From assembly GCF_001590925.1 (NCBI RefSeq), contig NZ_BCTU01000024.1, forward strand, positions 62,001-126,000: DNA of 64,000 nt, given 5' to 3'. Both the position numbers and the translations under genes were made by a program. Position 1 is the stretch's first letter. Every line of letters starts with the position of its first letter. The DNA is from Serratia plymuthica NBRC 102599 (GTDB lineage Bacteria; Pseudomonadota; Gammaproteobacteria; Enterobacterales; Enterobacteriaceae). Below, piece by piece: positions 44,740 through 55,208 of the stretch. The notes beneath the pieces were generated by a model. That model was not told the DNA's origin, ran no database searches, and saw nothing but the letters and a program-made list of their open reading frames with translations.

Positions 44740-45972
44740 TCACAGCACGCTGCTGACCAGCAGATAACCGTTCAGGCCGACTACCACCAGCACAATCACC
44801 TTGCCCAGCGTCTGTATGCTCCAACTGTTCACCATTTCCCCCATCAGTTCCCGGTTACCGGTGAAGGAGAGCAGCGGCACCAGCGCCAACGCAATGCCGA
44901 AGCTCAGCAGTACCTGGCTCAACACCAGAATACGCGTGGCGTCCATTCCCAGCATAATGACGATAAACGACGGCAGCATAGTGACTACCCGGCGCAGCCA
45001 CAGCGGAATGTAAAATCGTACGAATCCCTGCATCACCACCTGCCCCGCCAGCGTCCCCACTACGGTGGAAGACAGACCGGCGGCCACCAGGCTCAGCCCG
45101 AAGAGCGTCGCAGCCGCCTGGCCCAGCACCGGCTGCAGTGTCAGATAGGCCAGATCAAGATCGGCCACGCCGCTGTGCCCATTGAAGTGGAAGGTGGCGG
45201 CGGCGGTTGCCATCATTGCCAGGTTAACAAAACCGGCGATGGTCATGGCAATGGCGACATCGACCTTGGTGGACGCATACCGATCCGCCTTTGAATTCTC
45301 GCCGGCAGTCTGGGTTAAGGATGAATGCAAATAAATCACGTGCGGCATGATGGTCGCGCCCAGCACGCCGGCGGCCAGATATACCGCATCGCCATTCGGC
45401 AGATCCGGGATCGCCATGCCTTTTAACAGCGGGCCGAGCTGCGGCTGGGAAAACGCCAGCTCCACCATATAGGCAGCGGCAACAAACAGCAGCAGCCCGC
45501 CGATCGCCCTTTCCAGCGGTTTTTGCCCGCGTTTTTCCAGCATCAGGATCAGGAAGGTGGCGATACCCGTCAGGATCGCGCCCTCAAGCAGCGTAACGCC
45601 CAACAGCAGCTTGAAACCTATCGCCGCGCCGATAAACTCCGCCAGGTCAGTGGCCATCGCAATGATTTCCGCCTGCACCCAATAAGCCCATACGGCCGGG
45701 CGTGGAAAGCGATCGCGGATGTGTTCCGCCAGGTTTTTGCCGGTAGCGATGCCGAGTTTGGCGGACAGCAGTTGGATAAGCATGGCCATGACGTTGGCCC
45801 AGACCACGACCCACAGCAGGCTGTAACCCAAAGAGGCGCCAGACTGGATATTGGTGGCGAAATTGCCGGGATCGATATAACCGATGGCCGCGATAAATGC
45901 GGGCCCCATCAGCGACAGTTTGATTTTTCTGGACGGGCGACGGGTGTTCTCAACCACGCGACTGTTTGGCAT
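44740..45972 (-). CDS. mntH: Mn2+/Fe2+ transporter MntH (NRAMP)
   Basis: MntH imports Mn2+ (and Fe2+) with protons. The 410-residue protein has 11 helices and the NRAMP signature [20 protein letters not shown] (about residues 34-53, first metal-binding Asp/Asn) and the helix 6 text [17 protein letters not shown] (MPH metal site). Start ATG at 45972 ([12 protein letters not shown]) is chosen for the E. coli-like beginning and length (412). An upstream frame to 46167 runs through the regulatory region and is not coding. Confidence 0.93.
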   Translation of the reverse strand: MPNSRVVENTRRPSRKIKLSLMGPAFIAAIGYIDPGNFATNIQSGASLGYSLLWVVVWANVMAMLIQLLSAKLGIATGKNLAEHIRDRFPRPAVWAYWVQAEIIAMATDLAEFIGAAIGFKLLLGVTLLEGAILTGIATFLILMLEKRGQKPLERAIGGLLLFVAAAYMVELAFSQPQLGPLLKGMAIPDLPNGDAVYLAAGVLGATIMPHVIYLHSSLTQTAGENSKADRYASTKVDVAIAMTIAGFVNLAMMATAAATFHFNGHSGVADLDLAYLTLQPVLGQAAATLFGLSLVAAGLSSTVVGTLAGQVVMQGFVRFYIPLWLRRVVTMLPSFIVIMLGMDATRILVLSQVLLSFGIALALVPLLSFTGNRELMGEMVNSWSIQTLGKVIVLVVVGLNGYLLVSSVL

Positions 45973-46350
45973 ACCCTGAACCCTTACGTCTGATAAACTA
46001 AGGGTTATTTTATGCAAATGATAATAATTATCAAGCGCATTTGTAACGGTAAAACTTATCTCTGTAATCGGGGATAACTCAGGTTTTAACGAAGGGTGTA
46101 ACGTGCAGATGACACTTTTCGGCCCCCCAACGAGGCATATTCCAAACGAAATACGCCTGATAATCAAATTAGCACAAGAATAGGAATTTCATATGGATTC
46201 AGTAACCCATTGATTTTTTATGCTTTAACCTAATAATTTAAGACATTTCCCATTACGACTTTCCATATTTGCAATGGACCTCTCGTTTTTAAACGTGGCG
46301 TTACATAAAATGACATCCGAAATTCAGCCTGCCTCAAGTTTGGAGCAAAC
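45973..46350. promoter_or_regulatory. Divergent mntH/nupC regulatory region with Fur-like box
   Basis: AAATGATAATAATTATCAA at 46016-46034 resembles the Fur consensus and fits the known iron control of mntH. AACCCTTA (45979-45986) and TAAGGGTT (45999-46006) form a perfect 8-bp inverted repeat between the Fur-like box and the mntH start; I cannot assign it, and it does not match the E. coli MntR box. TTTGCAATGG (about 46268) is a CytR/CRP-like word for nupC. No gene in between. Confidence 0.55.
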
Positions 46351-47538
46351 ATGTCCCATATTGCGCACTTTGCGTTAGCGTTGGTGGTGGTTGCGATCCT
46401 GGCACTGTTAGTGTGCCGCGATCGTAAAAGCATCCGCATTCGCTACGTTATTCAACTGTTGGTTATTGAAGTACTGCTGGCCTATTTTTTCCTGCATTCG
46501 GAAGCGGGTTTAGGCTTTGTAAAAGGATTCGCGGCGCTGTTCGACAAGCTGCTCGGGTTTGCGGGGCAAGGGACTGATTTTGTATTCGGCGGTATGGGTG
46601 ATAAAGGTTTGGCCTTCTTCTTCCTGAAGGTACTGTGCCCAATCGTCTTCATCTCTGCGCTGATCGGTATTCTGCAATACATCAAAGTGTTGCCGTTTAT
46701 CATCCGGATTATTGGTACCGTGCTGTCAAAAGTAAACGGAATGGGCAAGCTGGAGTCGTTTAACGCCGTCAGCTCGCTGATCCTGGGCCAGTCTGAAAAC
46801 TTCATTGCCTATAAAGATATCCTGGGCAAGATGTCGGAAAAACGCATGTACACCATGGCGGCAACCGCGATGTCTACGGTTTCCATGTCCATCGTGGGTG
46901 CTTACATGACCATGCTGGACGCCAAGTTTGTGGTTGCGGCGCTGGTACTGAACATGTTCAGCACCTTTATCGTGCTGTCATTGGTCAACCCGTATGACAC
47001 CAGTAAAGAAGAAGAACTGCATCTGGGCAATCTGCACGAAGGCCAGAGCTTCTTCGAAATGCTGGGTGAATACATTCTGGCAGGTTTCAAAGTAGCTATT
47101 ATCGTTGCCGCAATGCTGATCGGCTTTATCGCTCTGATCGCTGCGCTCAACGGTCTGTTCAGCGCCATCTTCGGCCTGAGCTTCCAGGAAATCCTGGGCT
47201 ACTTCTTCTATCCATTCGCCTGGATTATGGGTATTCCTAAGCACGAAGCCTTGCAGGTGGGCAGCATCATGGCGACCAAGCTGGTCTCCAATGAGTTCGT
47301 GGCCATGATGGAACTGCAGAAAGTCTCTGCCGAACTGTCGCCACGCAGCCTGGGCATTCTGTCGGTGTTCCTGGTTTCCTTCGCCAACTTCTCTTCCATC
47401 GGTATTGTGGCCGGTGCGATTAAAGGGCTGAATGAGAATCAGGGCAACGTAGTTTCCCGCTTTGGTCTGAAGCTGGTTTACGGTTCTACGCTGGTCAGCC
47501 TTCTGTCTGCGTCCATCGCGGGCCTGGTTCTGGGCTAA
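46351..47538 (+). CDS. nupC: Nucleoside:proton symporter NupC
   Basis: NupC imports nucleosides with protons (concentrative nucleoside transporter, CNT family). The 395-residue protein has about 10 helices with CNT signatures [21 protein letters not shown] (split at L), [20 protein letters not shown], and [20 protein letters not shown]. The start at 46351 follows a GGAG site (TTTGGAGCAAACATG). Its length (395) is slightly shorter than E. coli NupC (400). Ends before a hairpin terminator. Confidence 0.94.
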   Translation: MSHIAHFALALVVVAILALLVCRDRKSIRIRYVIQLLVIEVLLAYFFLHSEAGLGFVKGFAALFDKLLGFAGQGTDFVFGGMGDKGLAFFFLKVLCPIVFISALIGILQYIKVLPFIIRIIGTVLSKVNGMGKLESFNAVSSLILGQSENFIAYKDILGKMSEKRMYTMAATAMSTVSMSIVGAYMTMLDAKFVVAALVLNMFSTFIVLSLVNPYDTSKEEELHLGNLHEGQSFFEMLGEYILAGFKVAIIVAAMLIGFIALIAALNGLFSAIFGLSFQEILGYFFYPFAWIMGIPKHEALQVGSIMATKLVSNEFVAMMELQKVSAELSPRSLGILSVFLVSFANFSSIGIVAGAIKGLNENQGNVVSRFGLKLVYGSTLVSLLSASIAGLVLG

Positions 47539-47558
47539 GCCGAAACGGCAACAACGGA

Positions 47559-47582
47559 AAGGTCGCTTCGGCGGCCTTTTTT
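47559..47582 (+). terminator. Terminator of nupC
   Basis: AAGGTCG CTTCGG CGGCCTT stem-loop (with a G-T pair) followed by TTTT, 20 bases after the nupC stop. Confidence 0.75.
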
Positions 47583-47619
47583 ATTGCCCGTAGTGTAGAA
47601 AGCAGGAAAGACAGAAAGC

Positions 47620-47648
47620 AAAAAGCCGACCCTGAGGTCGGCTTTTTA
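47620..47648 (-). terminator. Terminator of the tRNA-Ala unit
   Basis: AAAAAGCCGAC CCTGAG GTCGGCTTTTT: perfect arms, 5 bases from the last tRNA end on the minus strand; also has T-run on the plus strand, so it may be bidirectional. Confidence 0.8.
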
Positions 47649-47653
47649 AATGG

Positions 47654-47729
<76 letters not shown>

Positions 47730-47789
47730 ACAAAAGTGGTACGCTTTAACCGGCGTTACGGTATTCCCCAACCTTTCTGAGATAAAGGT

Positions 47790-47865
<76 letters not shown>

Positions 47866-47899
47866 AATCCACAAACACAAAATCCTGTGAACGGGGCGC

Positions 47900-47928
47900 A
47901 TAATATGAAACCCCCGAAACACTGTCAA
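47900..47928 (-). promoter_or_regulatory. Promoter of the tRNA-Ala pair
   Basis: On the minus strand TTGACA (47928-47923), 17-base spacer, TATTAT (47905-47900), followed by a GC-rich discriminator (GCGCCCC), as usual for stringently controlled stable RNA genes. Confidence 0.75.
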
Positions 47929-48027
47929 CGGCTAAATTGAATTACTCGATCAAGCGCTGAAAAAGCCGCCAAATCAGCGCGTTTAGCGCTAAAAAATAGC
48001 CATTACGGATAAAAATCAGCCAGGCAT

Positions 48028-48061
48028 AAAAAAAGCCCTGGGGATCGCTCCACAAGGCTTT
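48028..48061 (-). terminator. Terminator of gltX
   Basis: AAAGCC...GGCTTT hairpin with a bulged stem, followed on the minus strand by seven T residues; about 70 bases past the gltX stop. Confidence 0.6.
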
Positions 48062-48132
48062 ATCGGTTATCGCGTCATCTTGCTACCGGCCGCGTGCTGA
48101 CAGCACGGCAGCACGCAGCCAATCTATCAGGC

Positions 48133-49542
48133 CTAGGCTTCACGCCCGGCGATGTAGGCCAGCGCCAGGTCGATACGCTGCAAAGAACGCGCCTGGCCGA
48201 TAGCATGCACGGTCACGTCCATACCCGGTGACTGACCGGCGCCAGTGACCGCTACGCGCAGCGGCATGCCCACCTTGCCCATACCTACGCCCAGCTCATC
48301 AGCGGTACCCTGAATGGCGTCATGCACGTTCTCCGGCGTCCAGGCACTGACAGCAGCCAGTTTGGCGCGTACCGCTTCCAGCGGCTGGCGTGCCACCGGA
48401 CGCAGGTGCTTCTTGGCGGCGTCAGCGTCGAATTCGCTGAAGTCTTCATAGAAGTAACGGCAGGACTCGGCCATTTCCTTCAACGTCTTGCAGCGTTCGC
48501 CCAGCAGTTTGACGATATCTTTCAGCTCAGGGCCGTTGCGAGTCTCAATGCCAAGCTGCTCAACGTGCCACGCCAGATACACCGCAACTTCTTCCGCCGG
48601 CATATGGTTAATGTAATGGTGATTCAGCCACTGCAACTTCTCGGTATTGAAAGCGCTGGCGGATTTGTTGATCGCTTCCAGGGTGAAGAACTCTTTCATC
48701 TCATCAATAGAGAAGATTTCCTGGTCGCCGTGGGACCAACCCAGGCGCACCAAATAGTTCAGCAACGCCTGCGGCAGGTAACCGTCATCGCGGTACTGCA
48801 TCACGCCCACCGCGCCATGGCGTTTTGACAGTTTTTTGCCGTCGTCGCCCAGGATCATGGAAACGTGCGCATATTCAGGTACCGGCGCACCCAGCGCTTT
48901 CAGGATATTGATCTGGCGCGGGGTGTTGTTGATGTGGTCTTCGCCGCGGATCACGTGGCTGATTTCCATATCCCAATCGTCCACCACGACGCAGAAGTTA
49001 TAAGTTGGCGAACCGTCGGTACGGCGAATGATTAGATCATCCAGTTCCTGGTTGCTGAATTCGATTGGGCCGCGGATCTTGTCATCGAAGATAACCGAAC
49101 CTTCCTGCGGGTTACGGAAACGCACCACGCACGGCTCGTCATCGGTGTGGCTGTCCTGGCTGTCACGGCAGTGGCCGTCGTAACGCGGTTTTTCACCGTT
49201 TTCCATCTGTGTTTCACGCAGCGCTTCCAGACGTTCCTTCGAGCAATAGCATTTATAGGCGGTATCCTGCACCAGCATGTCGTCAATCACCGCGTTATAA
49301 CGGTCAAAACGCTTGGTCTGGAAATACGGACCTTCGTTCCAATCCAGATTTAACCAGTTCATGCCATCCATAATTGCGTCGATAGCGTCCTGCGAGGAAC
49401 GTTCCAGATCGGTATCTTCGATACGCAGAACGAACTCACCGCCCGAATGGCGGCTGAACAACCAGGAGTAAAGCGCAGTACGGGCACCACCGACGTGAAG
49501 ATAGCCGGTTGGGCTCGGTGCAAAACGGGTTTTGATTTTCAT
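48133..49542 (-). CDS. gltX: Glutamyl-tRNA synthetase GltX
   Basis: GltX charges tRNA-Glu with glutamate. The 469-residue class I synthetase has the HIGH-type motif [17 protein letters not shown] (residues 9-25) and the KMSKS-type motif KKLSKRHGA (about 237-245), with a zinc-type region [14 protein letters not shown] (about 98-127). Start ATG at 49542 ([11 protein letters not shown]) matches the family; the upstream frame to 49566 is ignored. Divergent from the tRNA-Val cluster, as in E. coli. Confidence 0.96.
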   Translation of the reverse strand: MKIKTRFAPSPTGYLHVGGARTALYSWLFSRHSGGEFVLRIEDTDLERSSQDAIDAIMDGMNWLNLDWNEGPYFQTKRFDRYNAVIDDMLVQDTAYKCYCSKERLEALRETQMENGEKPRYDGHCRDSQDSHTDDEPCVVRFRNPQEGSVIFDDKIRGPIEFSNQELDDLIIRRTDGSPTYNFCVVVDDWDMEISHVIRGEDHINNTPRQINILKALGAPVPEYAHVSMILGDDGKKLSKRHGAVGVMQYRDDGYLPQALLNYLVRLGWSHGDQEIFSIDEMKEFFTLEAINKSASAFNTEKLQWLNHHYINHMPAEEVAVYLAWHVEQLGIETRNGPELKDIVKLLGERCKTLKEMAESCRYFYEDFSEFDADAAKKHLRPVARQPLEAVRAKLAAVSAWTPENVHDAIQGTADELGVGMGKVGMPLRVAVTGAGQSPGMDVTVHAIGQARSLQRIDLALAYIAGREA

Positions 49543-49789
49543 TGGTTTCACTGCCTTATTACGCAACGCGGGTCGGCGGTTGCCGACGATTGCTCGGAAT
49601 TGAAAAAAGTGGGCAACATTGTACCACCCCCCGCTAATTCCTCAACGCCGACACGAGATTGCCGCACCGGTTTTCGTTATCGCTGCGGCGCATTTCGCAT
49701 AACAATGTGCAAAGAATCATCATTGGTGGTGATAAATATCGCATCCTGTTTAAATTTGCGGCGAACGATTGAAATCATTTTAAAAACCG

Positions 49790-49817
49790 TTGACTCACTT
49801 TCAACTATCCCTATAAT
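49790..49817 (+). promoter_or_regulatory. Promoter of the tRNA-Val/Lys cluster
   Basis: TTGACT (49790-49795), 16-base spacer, TATAAT (49812-49817), then the GC-type discriminator GCGACTCC, seventeen bases before the first tRNA. The remaining DNA between gltX and the tRNAs (49543-49789) has no gene. Confidence 0.8.
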
Positions 49818-49834
49818 GCGACTCCAACAAGACG

Positions 49835-49910
49835 GGGCGATTAGCTCAGTTGGTAGAGCATCTCCTTTACACGGAGGGGGTCGGCGGTTCGAGCCCGTCA
49901 TCGCCCACCA
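49835..49910 (+). tRNA. tRNA-Val (anticodon TAC), copy 1
   Basis: 76 bases with encoded CCA; anticodon loop CTTTACACG gives TAC. The acceptor stem reads GGGCGAT...ATCGCCC, differing from copies 2 and 3 by one compensated base pair. Confidence 0.95.
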
Positions 49911-49950
49911 TCTTGTTGAGCAGTAAAGCAGTAAGAAATGAGAAGAATGA

Positions 49951-50026
49951 GGGTGATTAGCTCAGTTGGTAGAGCATCTCCTTTACACGGAGGGGGTCGG
50001 CGGTTCGAGCCCGTCATCACCCACCA
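49951..50026 (+). tRNA. tRNA-Val (anticodon TAC), copy 2
   Basis: 76 bases, acceptor GGGTGAT...ATCACCC, anticodon TAC, encoded CCA. Identical to copy 3. Confidence 0.95.
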
Positions 50027-50065
50027 CTCATTCTCTTGTTTGGCAGTACCCGGAAGTTCTGAAGT

Positions 50066-50141
50066 GGGTGATTAGCTCAGTTGGTAGAGCATCTCCTTTA
50101 CACGGAGGGGGTCGGCGGTTCGAGCCCGTCATCACCCACCA
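50066..50141 (+). tRNA. tRNA-Val (anticodon TAC), copy 3
   Basis: 76 bases, identical to copy 2; part of the valU-valX-valY-lysV type cluster of E. coli. Confidence 0.95.
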
Positions 50142-50148
50142 CTTCTGC

Positions 50149-50224
50149 GGGTCGTTAGCTCAGTTGGTAGAGCAGTTGACTTTTAATCAATTGGTCGCAG
50201 GTTCGAATCCCGCACGACCCACCA
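50149..50224 (+). tRNA. tRNA-Lys (anticodon TTT)
   Basis: 76 bases GGGTCGTTAGCTCAG...CGACCCACCA with anticodon loop CTTTTAA (TTT), encoded CCA, and seven bases from the last tRNA-Val; corresponds to lysV. Confidence 0.95.
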
Positions 50225-50230
50225 ATACAG

Positions 50231-50256
50231 AAAAAAGCGCCTTTTGGCGCTTTTTT
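50231..50256 (+). terminator. Terminator of the tRNA cluster
   Basis: AAAAAAGCGCC TTTT GGCGCTTTTTT: perfect stem and T-run six bases after tRNA-Lys. Confidence 0.88.
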
Positions 50257-50365
50257 CGCATCTGTAGCCCGGAAATCACCACGACCTCTATGACCTGGTC
50301 CCCTTTTACCGCCCATAAAAAAGCGCTGCAAGCAGCGCTCTATAGTCATAAATAACAAGTCACCC

Positions 50366-50426
50366 TATACCCTGATTAATCCAAGTTGCCGTCAACACAC
50401 ACGCAGCTTGAAGTATGACGGGTATA
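50366..50426. repeat. TATACCC-ended intergenic repeat, short copy (A)
   Basis: A 61-bp element that starts TATACCC and ends GGGTATA, with an internal CGCAGCTTGAAGTATGACGGG close to that of the copy at 55042-55168 (GCAGCTTGAAAGACGACGGG). Its right end touches the entA stop codon (50427-50429). It is an internally deleted relative of the longer copy. Confidence 0.65.
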
Positions 50427-51185
50427 TCAGGCCGCCAGCGTCGCTCCGCCGTCAATCACGATATCCTGCATAGTGATATGGCTGGCGCGATCGGAAGCCA
50501 GGAACAAAATGGCATCGGCAATTTCCTGCGGTTGGGCGATCTTGCCCAGCGGAATACCCAGCTTGAACTGCTCCGGGAAGCCGTTAATGGTGTTCTGTTC
50601 ACCGCTTTCGTCCTGCCACATGCCGCGCTGCATCGGCGTGTTGGTCGAACCGGGCGAAACCAGATTGCAACGCACGCCATAAGGCGCCATTTCCAACCCT
50701 ACGGTTTGGCACAGGCTGCGCAACGCCGCCTTGGAAGCGCAATAGGCCGCCATGCCGACGCGCGGCACATGCGCCGCGTTAGAGGCTACGCTGACAATCG
50801 CACCGCGCCGCTGGCGACGGAACACCGGCAAGACATGGCGGAACATATTGAACGCCCCGCCGGCATTGACCGCCATACAGGCCAGCCAGTCTGCGGTGCT
50901 GGTCTCATCTGCCAACCCCATCCGCAAAATGCCCGCACCATTCACCAGCACGTCCAGCGCTGGCTGTGCTGCCAGCAAACGCCCACACAAGCTGTCTACC
51001 GCATCGCTATCGGCGACATCCAGCACTTCTGTACGGAACGGGTATTCCGGTTCGTCGAAACGCAGGTCGAAGCCAATAACCTCAGCACCGGCCCTAACAA
51101 ACGCCAACGCCGTCTCCAGGCCAATACCGGCACCCGCGCCGGTAACCCAAACCCGCTTACCGGCAAAATCGCCCTCTTCGCCCAT
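50427..51185 (-). CDS. entA: 2,3-dihydro-2,3-dihydroxybenzoate dehydrogenase EntA
   Basis: EntA oxidises 2,3-dihydro-DHB to 2,3-dihydroxybenzoate with NAD. The 252-residue short-chain dehydrogenase has the Rossmann motif VTGAGAGIG (about 15-23), the catalytic Ser in [13 protein letters not shown] and YCASK (Tyr/Lys, about 150-154), and the family C-terminus [17 protein letters not shown]. Start ATG at 51185 overlaps the entB stop by one base (TGATG), which means coupling; the frame extends upstream but is not used. Its stop abuts repeat A. In E. coli an entH gene follows; here a tRNA cluster lies beyond. Confidence 0.94.
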   Translation of the reverse strand: MGEEGDFAGKRVWVTGAGAGIGLETALAFVRAGAEVIGFDLRFDEPEYPFRTEVLDVADSDAVDSLCGRLLAAQPALDVLVNGAGILRMGLADETSTADWLACMAVNAGGAFNMFRHVLPVFRRQRRGAIVSVASNAAHVPRVGMAAYCASKAALRSLCQTVGLEMAPYGVRCNLVSPGSTNTPMQRGMWQDESGEQNTINGFPEQFKLGIPLGKIAQPQEIADAILFLASDRASHITMQDIVIDGGATLAA

Positions 51186-52039
51186 CAAGACTTCTCCTGC
51201 GACAACATAGCCCACCAGCTGTCAATGGTCGGGCTTTTGGCCAACGCGATAAAATCAATATCGCTGCGGATTTTACGCCAGCGCGCGGCCAGCTCCATGA
51301 TACGCACCGAGTCCAGACCGTAGTCGATCAGGTTCTCATCGTCGCCCATGTCTTCGCTGTCTTCATCGAGGAACGGCATAATTTGCAGGCGCAACGCAGC
51401 TTTGCTGGCGATGCCCGGCAGCAGCTCGGCGGTAGTCACCACACGGCCACAGCGGCCTGCGGTGTAACGCAGCGCCATCAGGTGTTCGTCGCGGGAGAAA
51501 TCCGCCAGACCGTCAGCCACCATAAACGGCTGGATATTGCGCATAAAGGCATCGATGGCGGTAGTCATGCAGCCGATATGGGCATACACGCCGCAAATGA
51601 TCAGCTGATCGCGCCCCGACTCCTGCAGGATTTCCTGCAGCGGCGAACGGTGGAAGGCGCTGTAACGCCACTTCACCAGAACCGTATCGTCATCTTCCGG
51701 TGCCAGAGCCTGAACCACCGCCTGCTGCTCCGGGTGTTTATTCAGCCCTGGCCCCCACATATCGTTCAGCAATGCACGGTCTTCGTCGCTTTGCTGATTG
51801 GGCTGCGCAGTGTAAAACACCGGAATACCCTGTGATTTGCAGTAGCGGCGCAGATTGGCAATGTTCTCTACCACCTGTTTAATCAGCGGGCTGTCTTCAC
51901 CCCAGAAATTCAGGAAATACTGCTGCATATCGTGGATCAGTAACGCAGCCCGCTGCGGTTCTACCGTCCAGCTCACTTTGTTGGTCGGCAGTTCAGCCTG
52001 CGTCGGCAGCGCGTAATCGTTAAGTTTAGGTATGGCCAT
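51185..52039 (-). CDS. entB: Isochorismatase / aryl carrier protein EntB
   Basis: EntB is bifunctional. The N-terminal isochorismatase domain (about 1-210) hydrolyses isochorismate to 2,3-dihydro-DHB and pyruvate; key residues include Asp37 in LIHDMQQYFL and Lys123 in LVKWRYSAF. The C-terminal aryl carrier domain (about 211-284) holds the phosphopantetheine site Ser244 in DYGLDSVRIMEL, which carries the DHB for EntF. The 284-residue length matches E. coli (285). It lies between entE (3-base gap) and entA (1-base overlap). Confidence 0.96.
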   Translation of the reverse strand: MAIPKLNDYALPTQAELPTNKVSWTVEPQRAALLIHDMQQYFLNFWGEDSPLIKQVVENIANLRRYCKSQGIPVFYTAQPNQQSDEDRALLNDMWGPGLNKHPEQQAVVQALAPEDDDTVLVKWRYSAFHRSPLQEILQESGRDQLIICGVYAHIGCMTTAIDAFMRNIQPFMVADGLADFSRDEHLMALRYTAGRCGRVVTTAELLPGIASKAALRLQIMPFLDEDSEDMGDDENLIDYGLDSVRIMELAARWRKIRSDIDFIALAKSPTIDSWWAMLSQEKS

Positions 52040-52042
52040 GAC

Positions 52043-53668
52043 TTATTCTCCCTGGGCCTGAGTCAGTGATTGCGTCTCCAGGCGTTGACGCAACCGTTTT
52101 TTGTCCACTTTGCCTACCGGGGTGAGCGGCAGCGTATCGACCTGTATAAAGCGGTCAGGTAATTTAAATTCGGCCACGCCCTCTGCACGCAAATGGCGGC
52201 GCAGCACCACCGGCTTCAACGCGCTGGCGGCGATAATAAAGGCGCAGCTCTTCTCGCCCATCAGCTCATCCGGCATGGAAACCAGCGCCGCATTGATCAC
52301 CTCCGGGTGGCGCAACAGCAAGTTTTCGATCTCCTCGGCGGCGATCTTCTCCCCACCGCGATTGATCTGATCTTTCTGACGCCCTTCCACCTTCACATAG
52401 CCGTCTTCAGTCAGGCTGATCAGATCCCCGGAACAGTAAAAACCGTCTTTATCAAAGGCGGCGGCGTTATGTTCGGGGCTTTGGTAATAACCGCGGAAGG
52501 TGTAAGGGCCCCGGGTCATCAGGCGCCCGGTTTGCCCCACCGGCAGCGGGTTACCCTCGTCATCGGCCACCCACAGTTCGTCGTCCGGCGACATCGGGCA
52601 GCCCTGAGTGGTGAGAATATGCCGGTCGTCATCGTCCAACCGGGTGTAATTCACCAGGCCTTCCGCCATGCCAAAGACCTGCTGCAACTGGCAGCCGATT
52701 TCCGCCGGAATACGCGCGGCCAAGGTTTCACTCAACTTGGCGCCCCCCACCTGCAACAACTTAAGGCTGGCCAAGGGTTGACCGCCCCACTCTTCAATCG
52801 CCTGTAGCCACAGCGTCACCGCCGGCGGCACCAGCGCCGTCACGTTAATCTGGTGCTGCTCGATCAAACGGAAGCATTGCCCGGCATCAGGATCGCTGGC
52901 GAACACCACCAGCCCGGCGCCATAAAACACGCCGAGCACGCCCGGAGAACTCATCGGGTAGTTATGCGCCACCGGCAGCGCGCACAGGTAGCGGGTATGC
53001 ACATCGAAATGGCAAATTTCCACGCTGCGACGGATGCTGTAGTAGTAATCATTGTGGGTGCGCGGGATCAGCTTTGGCGTGCCGGTGCTGCCACCGGAAA
53101 GCTGGAAGAACGCCACCTGGTCAGCCGGGGTCGGTGTCGCGATAAAATCTTCGGCATCCTCTTCGAGCCAGGCGGCCAGCGACTGCTCGCCTTCCGCCTG
53201 GCTGCGCAGCCCCACTACGCGCAATGAAGGATTTTCGGCGCGAAACGCCGTGAGGAATTCGTCGTTGCCGAACAGGCCATGCTGGCGATCGGCAATCAGC
53301 AGCGCAGGTTTGATTTGTGCGGCATAAGCCTTGAGTTCGTTGCGTTGATGGCTGAACAGCGCATTCACCGGCACCACGCCGATTTTCAGCAGCGCAAAGA
53401 AGGCCACATAGAACTCGACCACGTTGCCCAACTGCACCAGAGCGGTATCGCCACTGTGCAAGCCCCGACGTTGCAGCGCGGCGGCCAGCCGGTCAGAAAG
53501 TTGATTGAGCCGGCGATAGCTCAGGCTGCGTTGCGGGTCTATCAGCGCCACGGCGTCATTTTTGGCCTGGCGGGCAATAATGTCGGTCAATGGCCGGTCG
53601 GTCCAATAACCGCGTTCACGATAACGACGGGCCAACGCCTCAGGCCAGGGAGTAAAATCAATGCTCAT
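52043..53668 (-). CDS. entE: 2,3-dihydroxybenzoate-AMP ligase EntE
   Basis: EntE activates DHB as an adenylate and loads it on the carrier domain of EntB. The 541-residue adenylation enzyme has P-loop-like [20 protein letters not shown] (about 182-201), the substrate pocket [28 protein letters not shown], and the C-terminal [17 protein letters not shown] with the flexible hinge. Length is close to E. coli EntE (536). Follows entC (9-base gap), leftward operon entCEBA. Confidence 0.96.
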   Translation of the reverse strand: MSIDFTPWPEALARRYRERGYWTDRPLTDIIARQAKNDAVALIDPQRSLSYRRLNQLSDRLAAALQRRGLHSGDTALVQLGNVVEFYVAFFALLKIGVVPVNALFSHQRNELKAYAAQIKPALLIADRQHGLFGNDEFLTAFRAENPSLRVVGLRSQAEGEQSLAAWLEEDAEDFIATPTPADQVAFFQLSGGSTGTPKLIPRTHNDYYYSIRRSVEICHFDVHTRYLCALPVAHNYPMSSPGVLGVFYGAGLVVFASDPDAGQCFRLIEQHQINVTALVPPAVTLWLQAIEEWGGQPLASLKLLQVGGAKLSETLAARIPAEIGCQLQQVFGMAEGLVNYTRLDDDDRHILTTQGCPMSPDDELWVADDEGNPLPVGQTGRLMTRGPYTFRGYYQSPEHNAAAFDKDGFYCSGDLISLTEDGYVKVEGRQKDQINRGGEKIAAEEIENLLLRHPEVINAALVSMPDELMGEKSCAFIIAASALKPVVLRRHLRAEGVAEFKLPDRFIQVDTLPLTPVGKVDKKRLRQRLETQSLTQAQGE

Positions 53669-53676
53669 GGGTATGC

Positions 53677-54885
53677 CTATCCTTGGTTCAGGCCAAACGC
53701 CCGCGAAATGGTACTGAGTTTGGTGCCGGTTTCACGCCATTCGGATTCCGGCGAAGAGTCTTGCACGATGCCTGCACCGGCAAACAGCCGCACCTGATTG
53801 CCCTGCACGGTGCCGCAACGAATGGTCACGACCCACTCGCCGTTGCCTTCGGCATCGCACCAGCCGACAATGCCGCCGAACAGGCCGCGATCAAAGGGTT
53901 CAAGCTGCTTGATCACCTGATGCGCAAGCTGGGTTGGCGTGCCGCACAAAGCCGGAGTCGGGTGCAACAGGCAGGCCAGCGAAAGCGCATTTTCCGCCCG
54001 GCTGGCGGCTTCGCCATCGATAGGCGTAGACAGATGCCACAGCGTGGTGGTGCTCAATAATTCAGGGGATGACGGGATGTTCAAGTGGCGGCAGCGGTCG
54101 GCCAATACCTGGCGCATGCCTTCGGTGACGAACTTGTGCTCATAAAGGTCTTTGTCCGACACCAATAGCTGTTGGCTGATTTCCCGGTCCCGCTGCGGAT
54201 CGGCATCGCGGCGGGCAGAGCCGGCCAGCGGATTGGAATGGAACTGCGCGCCGAATTTGCGCAACAGCAATTCTGGGCTGGCGCCCACCAGCGCCCCCTG
54301 CTCCAGCGGCACGTGGAAGTGGAAACCGTTAGGGTTCTGGGCGATGATGCGCGCCATCAGCGCCTGGCGATCGACAGGTTCGCGAGTTTCAATCTCCAGC
54401 AGGCGCGACAGCACCACTTTATCCAACCGGTCGCCACGGGTAGCCTGCACCGCATCGGCAACCATCTGCATGAAGGGCTGCTGGGCAGGCACTTCGGTTT
54501 GCCGGGTAATTTCCGGCAAGGAGTCCTGCGGCGGCGTTGTGCCGGCCAAAAAGGCATCGCGTTCAAACCACTGAGTTTGCTGGGGAATAAACAACGCGGA
54601 AGGTTGATGAGTATCAAAAGGAATGGCGCCACAGAGTACCGGGTTCTTCACGCCGGCCAGTTTCGCTTCGGCGAAAGCGTGCCGTACTTCTCGCTGGAAC
54701 TCTCCATTCACCTGGTCCCCGCCCGCAGCGGGCAACGTGATTTTGGCGAAGCAGCCTTGCGTACTCAGGCTACGGAAAGGAGAGGTAAAGAAGAAGCCCG
54801 CGGTGGGCGAAACGCCTGCAGTATTCAGTTCGCTCTCCTTGCTTTGCGGTTTCTTTTGGCCGGCACCCTTTACAGTCACGCTCAT
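53677..54885 (-). CDS. entC: Isochorismate synthase EntC
   Basis: EntC converts chorismate to isochorismate, the first committed step of DHB synthesis. The 402-residue enzyme has the chorismate-binding core with [10 protein letters not shown] (about 170-180), [22 protein letters not shown] (split at F) and the C-terminal [23 protein letters not shown] (split) Mg2+-binding region. Start ATG at 54885 ([10 protein letters not shown]) follows GGAGTACCG; an upstream frame to 54918 begins in the Fur box. First gene of the operon entCEBA, downstream of the Fur-like site. Confidence 0.95.
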   Translation of the reverse strand: MSVTVKGAGQKKPQSKESELNTAGVSPTAGFFFTSPFRSLSTQGCFAKITLPAAGGDQVNGEFQREVRHAFAEAKLAGVKNPVLCGAIPFDTHQPSALFIPQQTQWFERDAFLAGTTPPQDSLPEITRQTEVPAQQPFMQMVADAVQATRGDRLDKVVLSRLLEIETREPVDRQALMARIIAQNPNGFHFHVPLEQGALVGASPELLLRKFGAQFHSNPLAGSARRDADPQRDREISQQLLVSDKDLYEHKFVTEGMRQVLADRCRHLNIPSSPELLSTTTLWHLSTPIDGEAASRAENALSLACLLHPTPALCGTPTQLAHQVIKQLEPFDRGLFGGIVGWCDAEGNGEWVVTIRCGTVQGNQVRLFAGAGIVQDSSPESEWRETGTKLSTISRAFGLNQG

Positions 54886-54915
54886 CGGTACTCCATTTCT
54901 CTTCGTGAATGATAA

Positions 54916-54946
54916 CAAACATAATAATGATTATCATTTATGTTTG
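54916..54946. promoter_or_regulatory. Fur-box dyad upstream of entC
   Basis: A 31-bp palindrome: CAAACATAA and TTATGTTTG around TAATGATTATCAT, which is a near-perfect Fur core. Iron-loaded Fur would repress entCEBA. Located 31 bases before the entC start. The rest of the entC/fepB gap (54947-55208) is filled by repeat B and a second Fur-like site. Confidence 0.8.
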
Positions 54947-55041
54947 ACCGCGTTAAAGTACCCTTGGAAATTTGCCATGTCAATAATTGTAAACAGCTCT
55001 TCTCCTCTTCATCGTGGTAGAAAATCAGCGACATAACTGCA

Positions 55042-55168
55042 TATACCCTATGGCTTTCAAGTTGTAGCTAGGCGGCCAGCTCGGGAGTCCCCAGGCGCTT
55101 ACTTAAGTAAGTAACTGGGGGGAGTGAGCGCAGCCAACAACGCTGCAGCTTGAAAGACGACGGGTATA
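55042..55168. repeat. TATACCC-ended intergenic repeat, long copy (B)
   Basis: A 127-bp element starting TATACCC and ending GGGTATA, with imperfect terminal arms (CTTTCAAGTTGTAGC near the left; GCTGCAGCTTGAAAG near the right) and an inner hairpin around CTTACTTAAGTAAG. It lies between the entC and fepB Fur-like boxes, so it separates the two promoters. Non-coding and MITE-like. Confidence 0.75.
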
Positions 55169-55188
55169 AATGATAAGTATTACTATTT
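55167..55188. promoter_or_regulatory. Fur-like site upstream of fepB
   Basis: TAAATGATAAGTATTACTAT, a weak match to GATAATGATAATCATTATC (about 12 of 19). It begins at the right end of repeat B, so the repeat provides its first bases. Confidence 0.5.
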
Positions 55189-55208
55189 AAAACCTAAGGA
55201 CTTTCTTT

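Noticed and set aside
45973-46040. Possible manganese riboswitch or MntR box before mntH
   Set aside because: The perfect 8-bp inverted repeat does not match the E. coli MntR box, and no yybP-ykoY-like fold is evident; only the Fur-like box is supported.
49835-50224. Evenly spaced near-identical repeats resembling a CRISPR array
   Set aside because: The units are 76-base tRNA-Val/Lys genes with cloverleaf features and CCA ends; spacing is not of CRISPR type.
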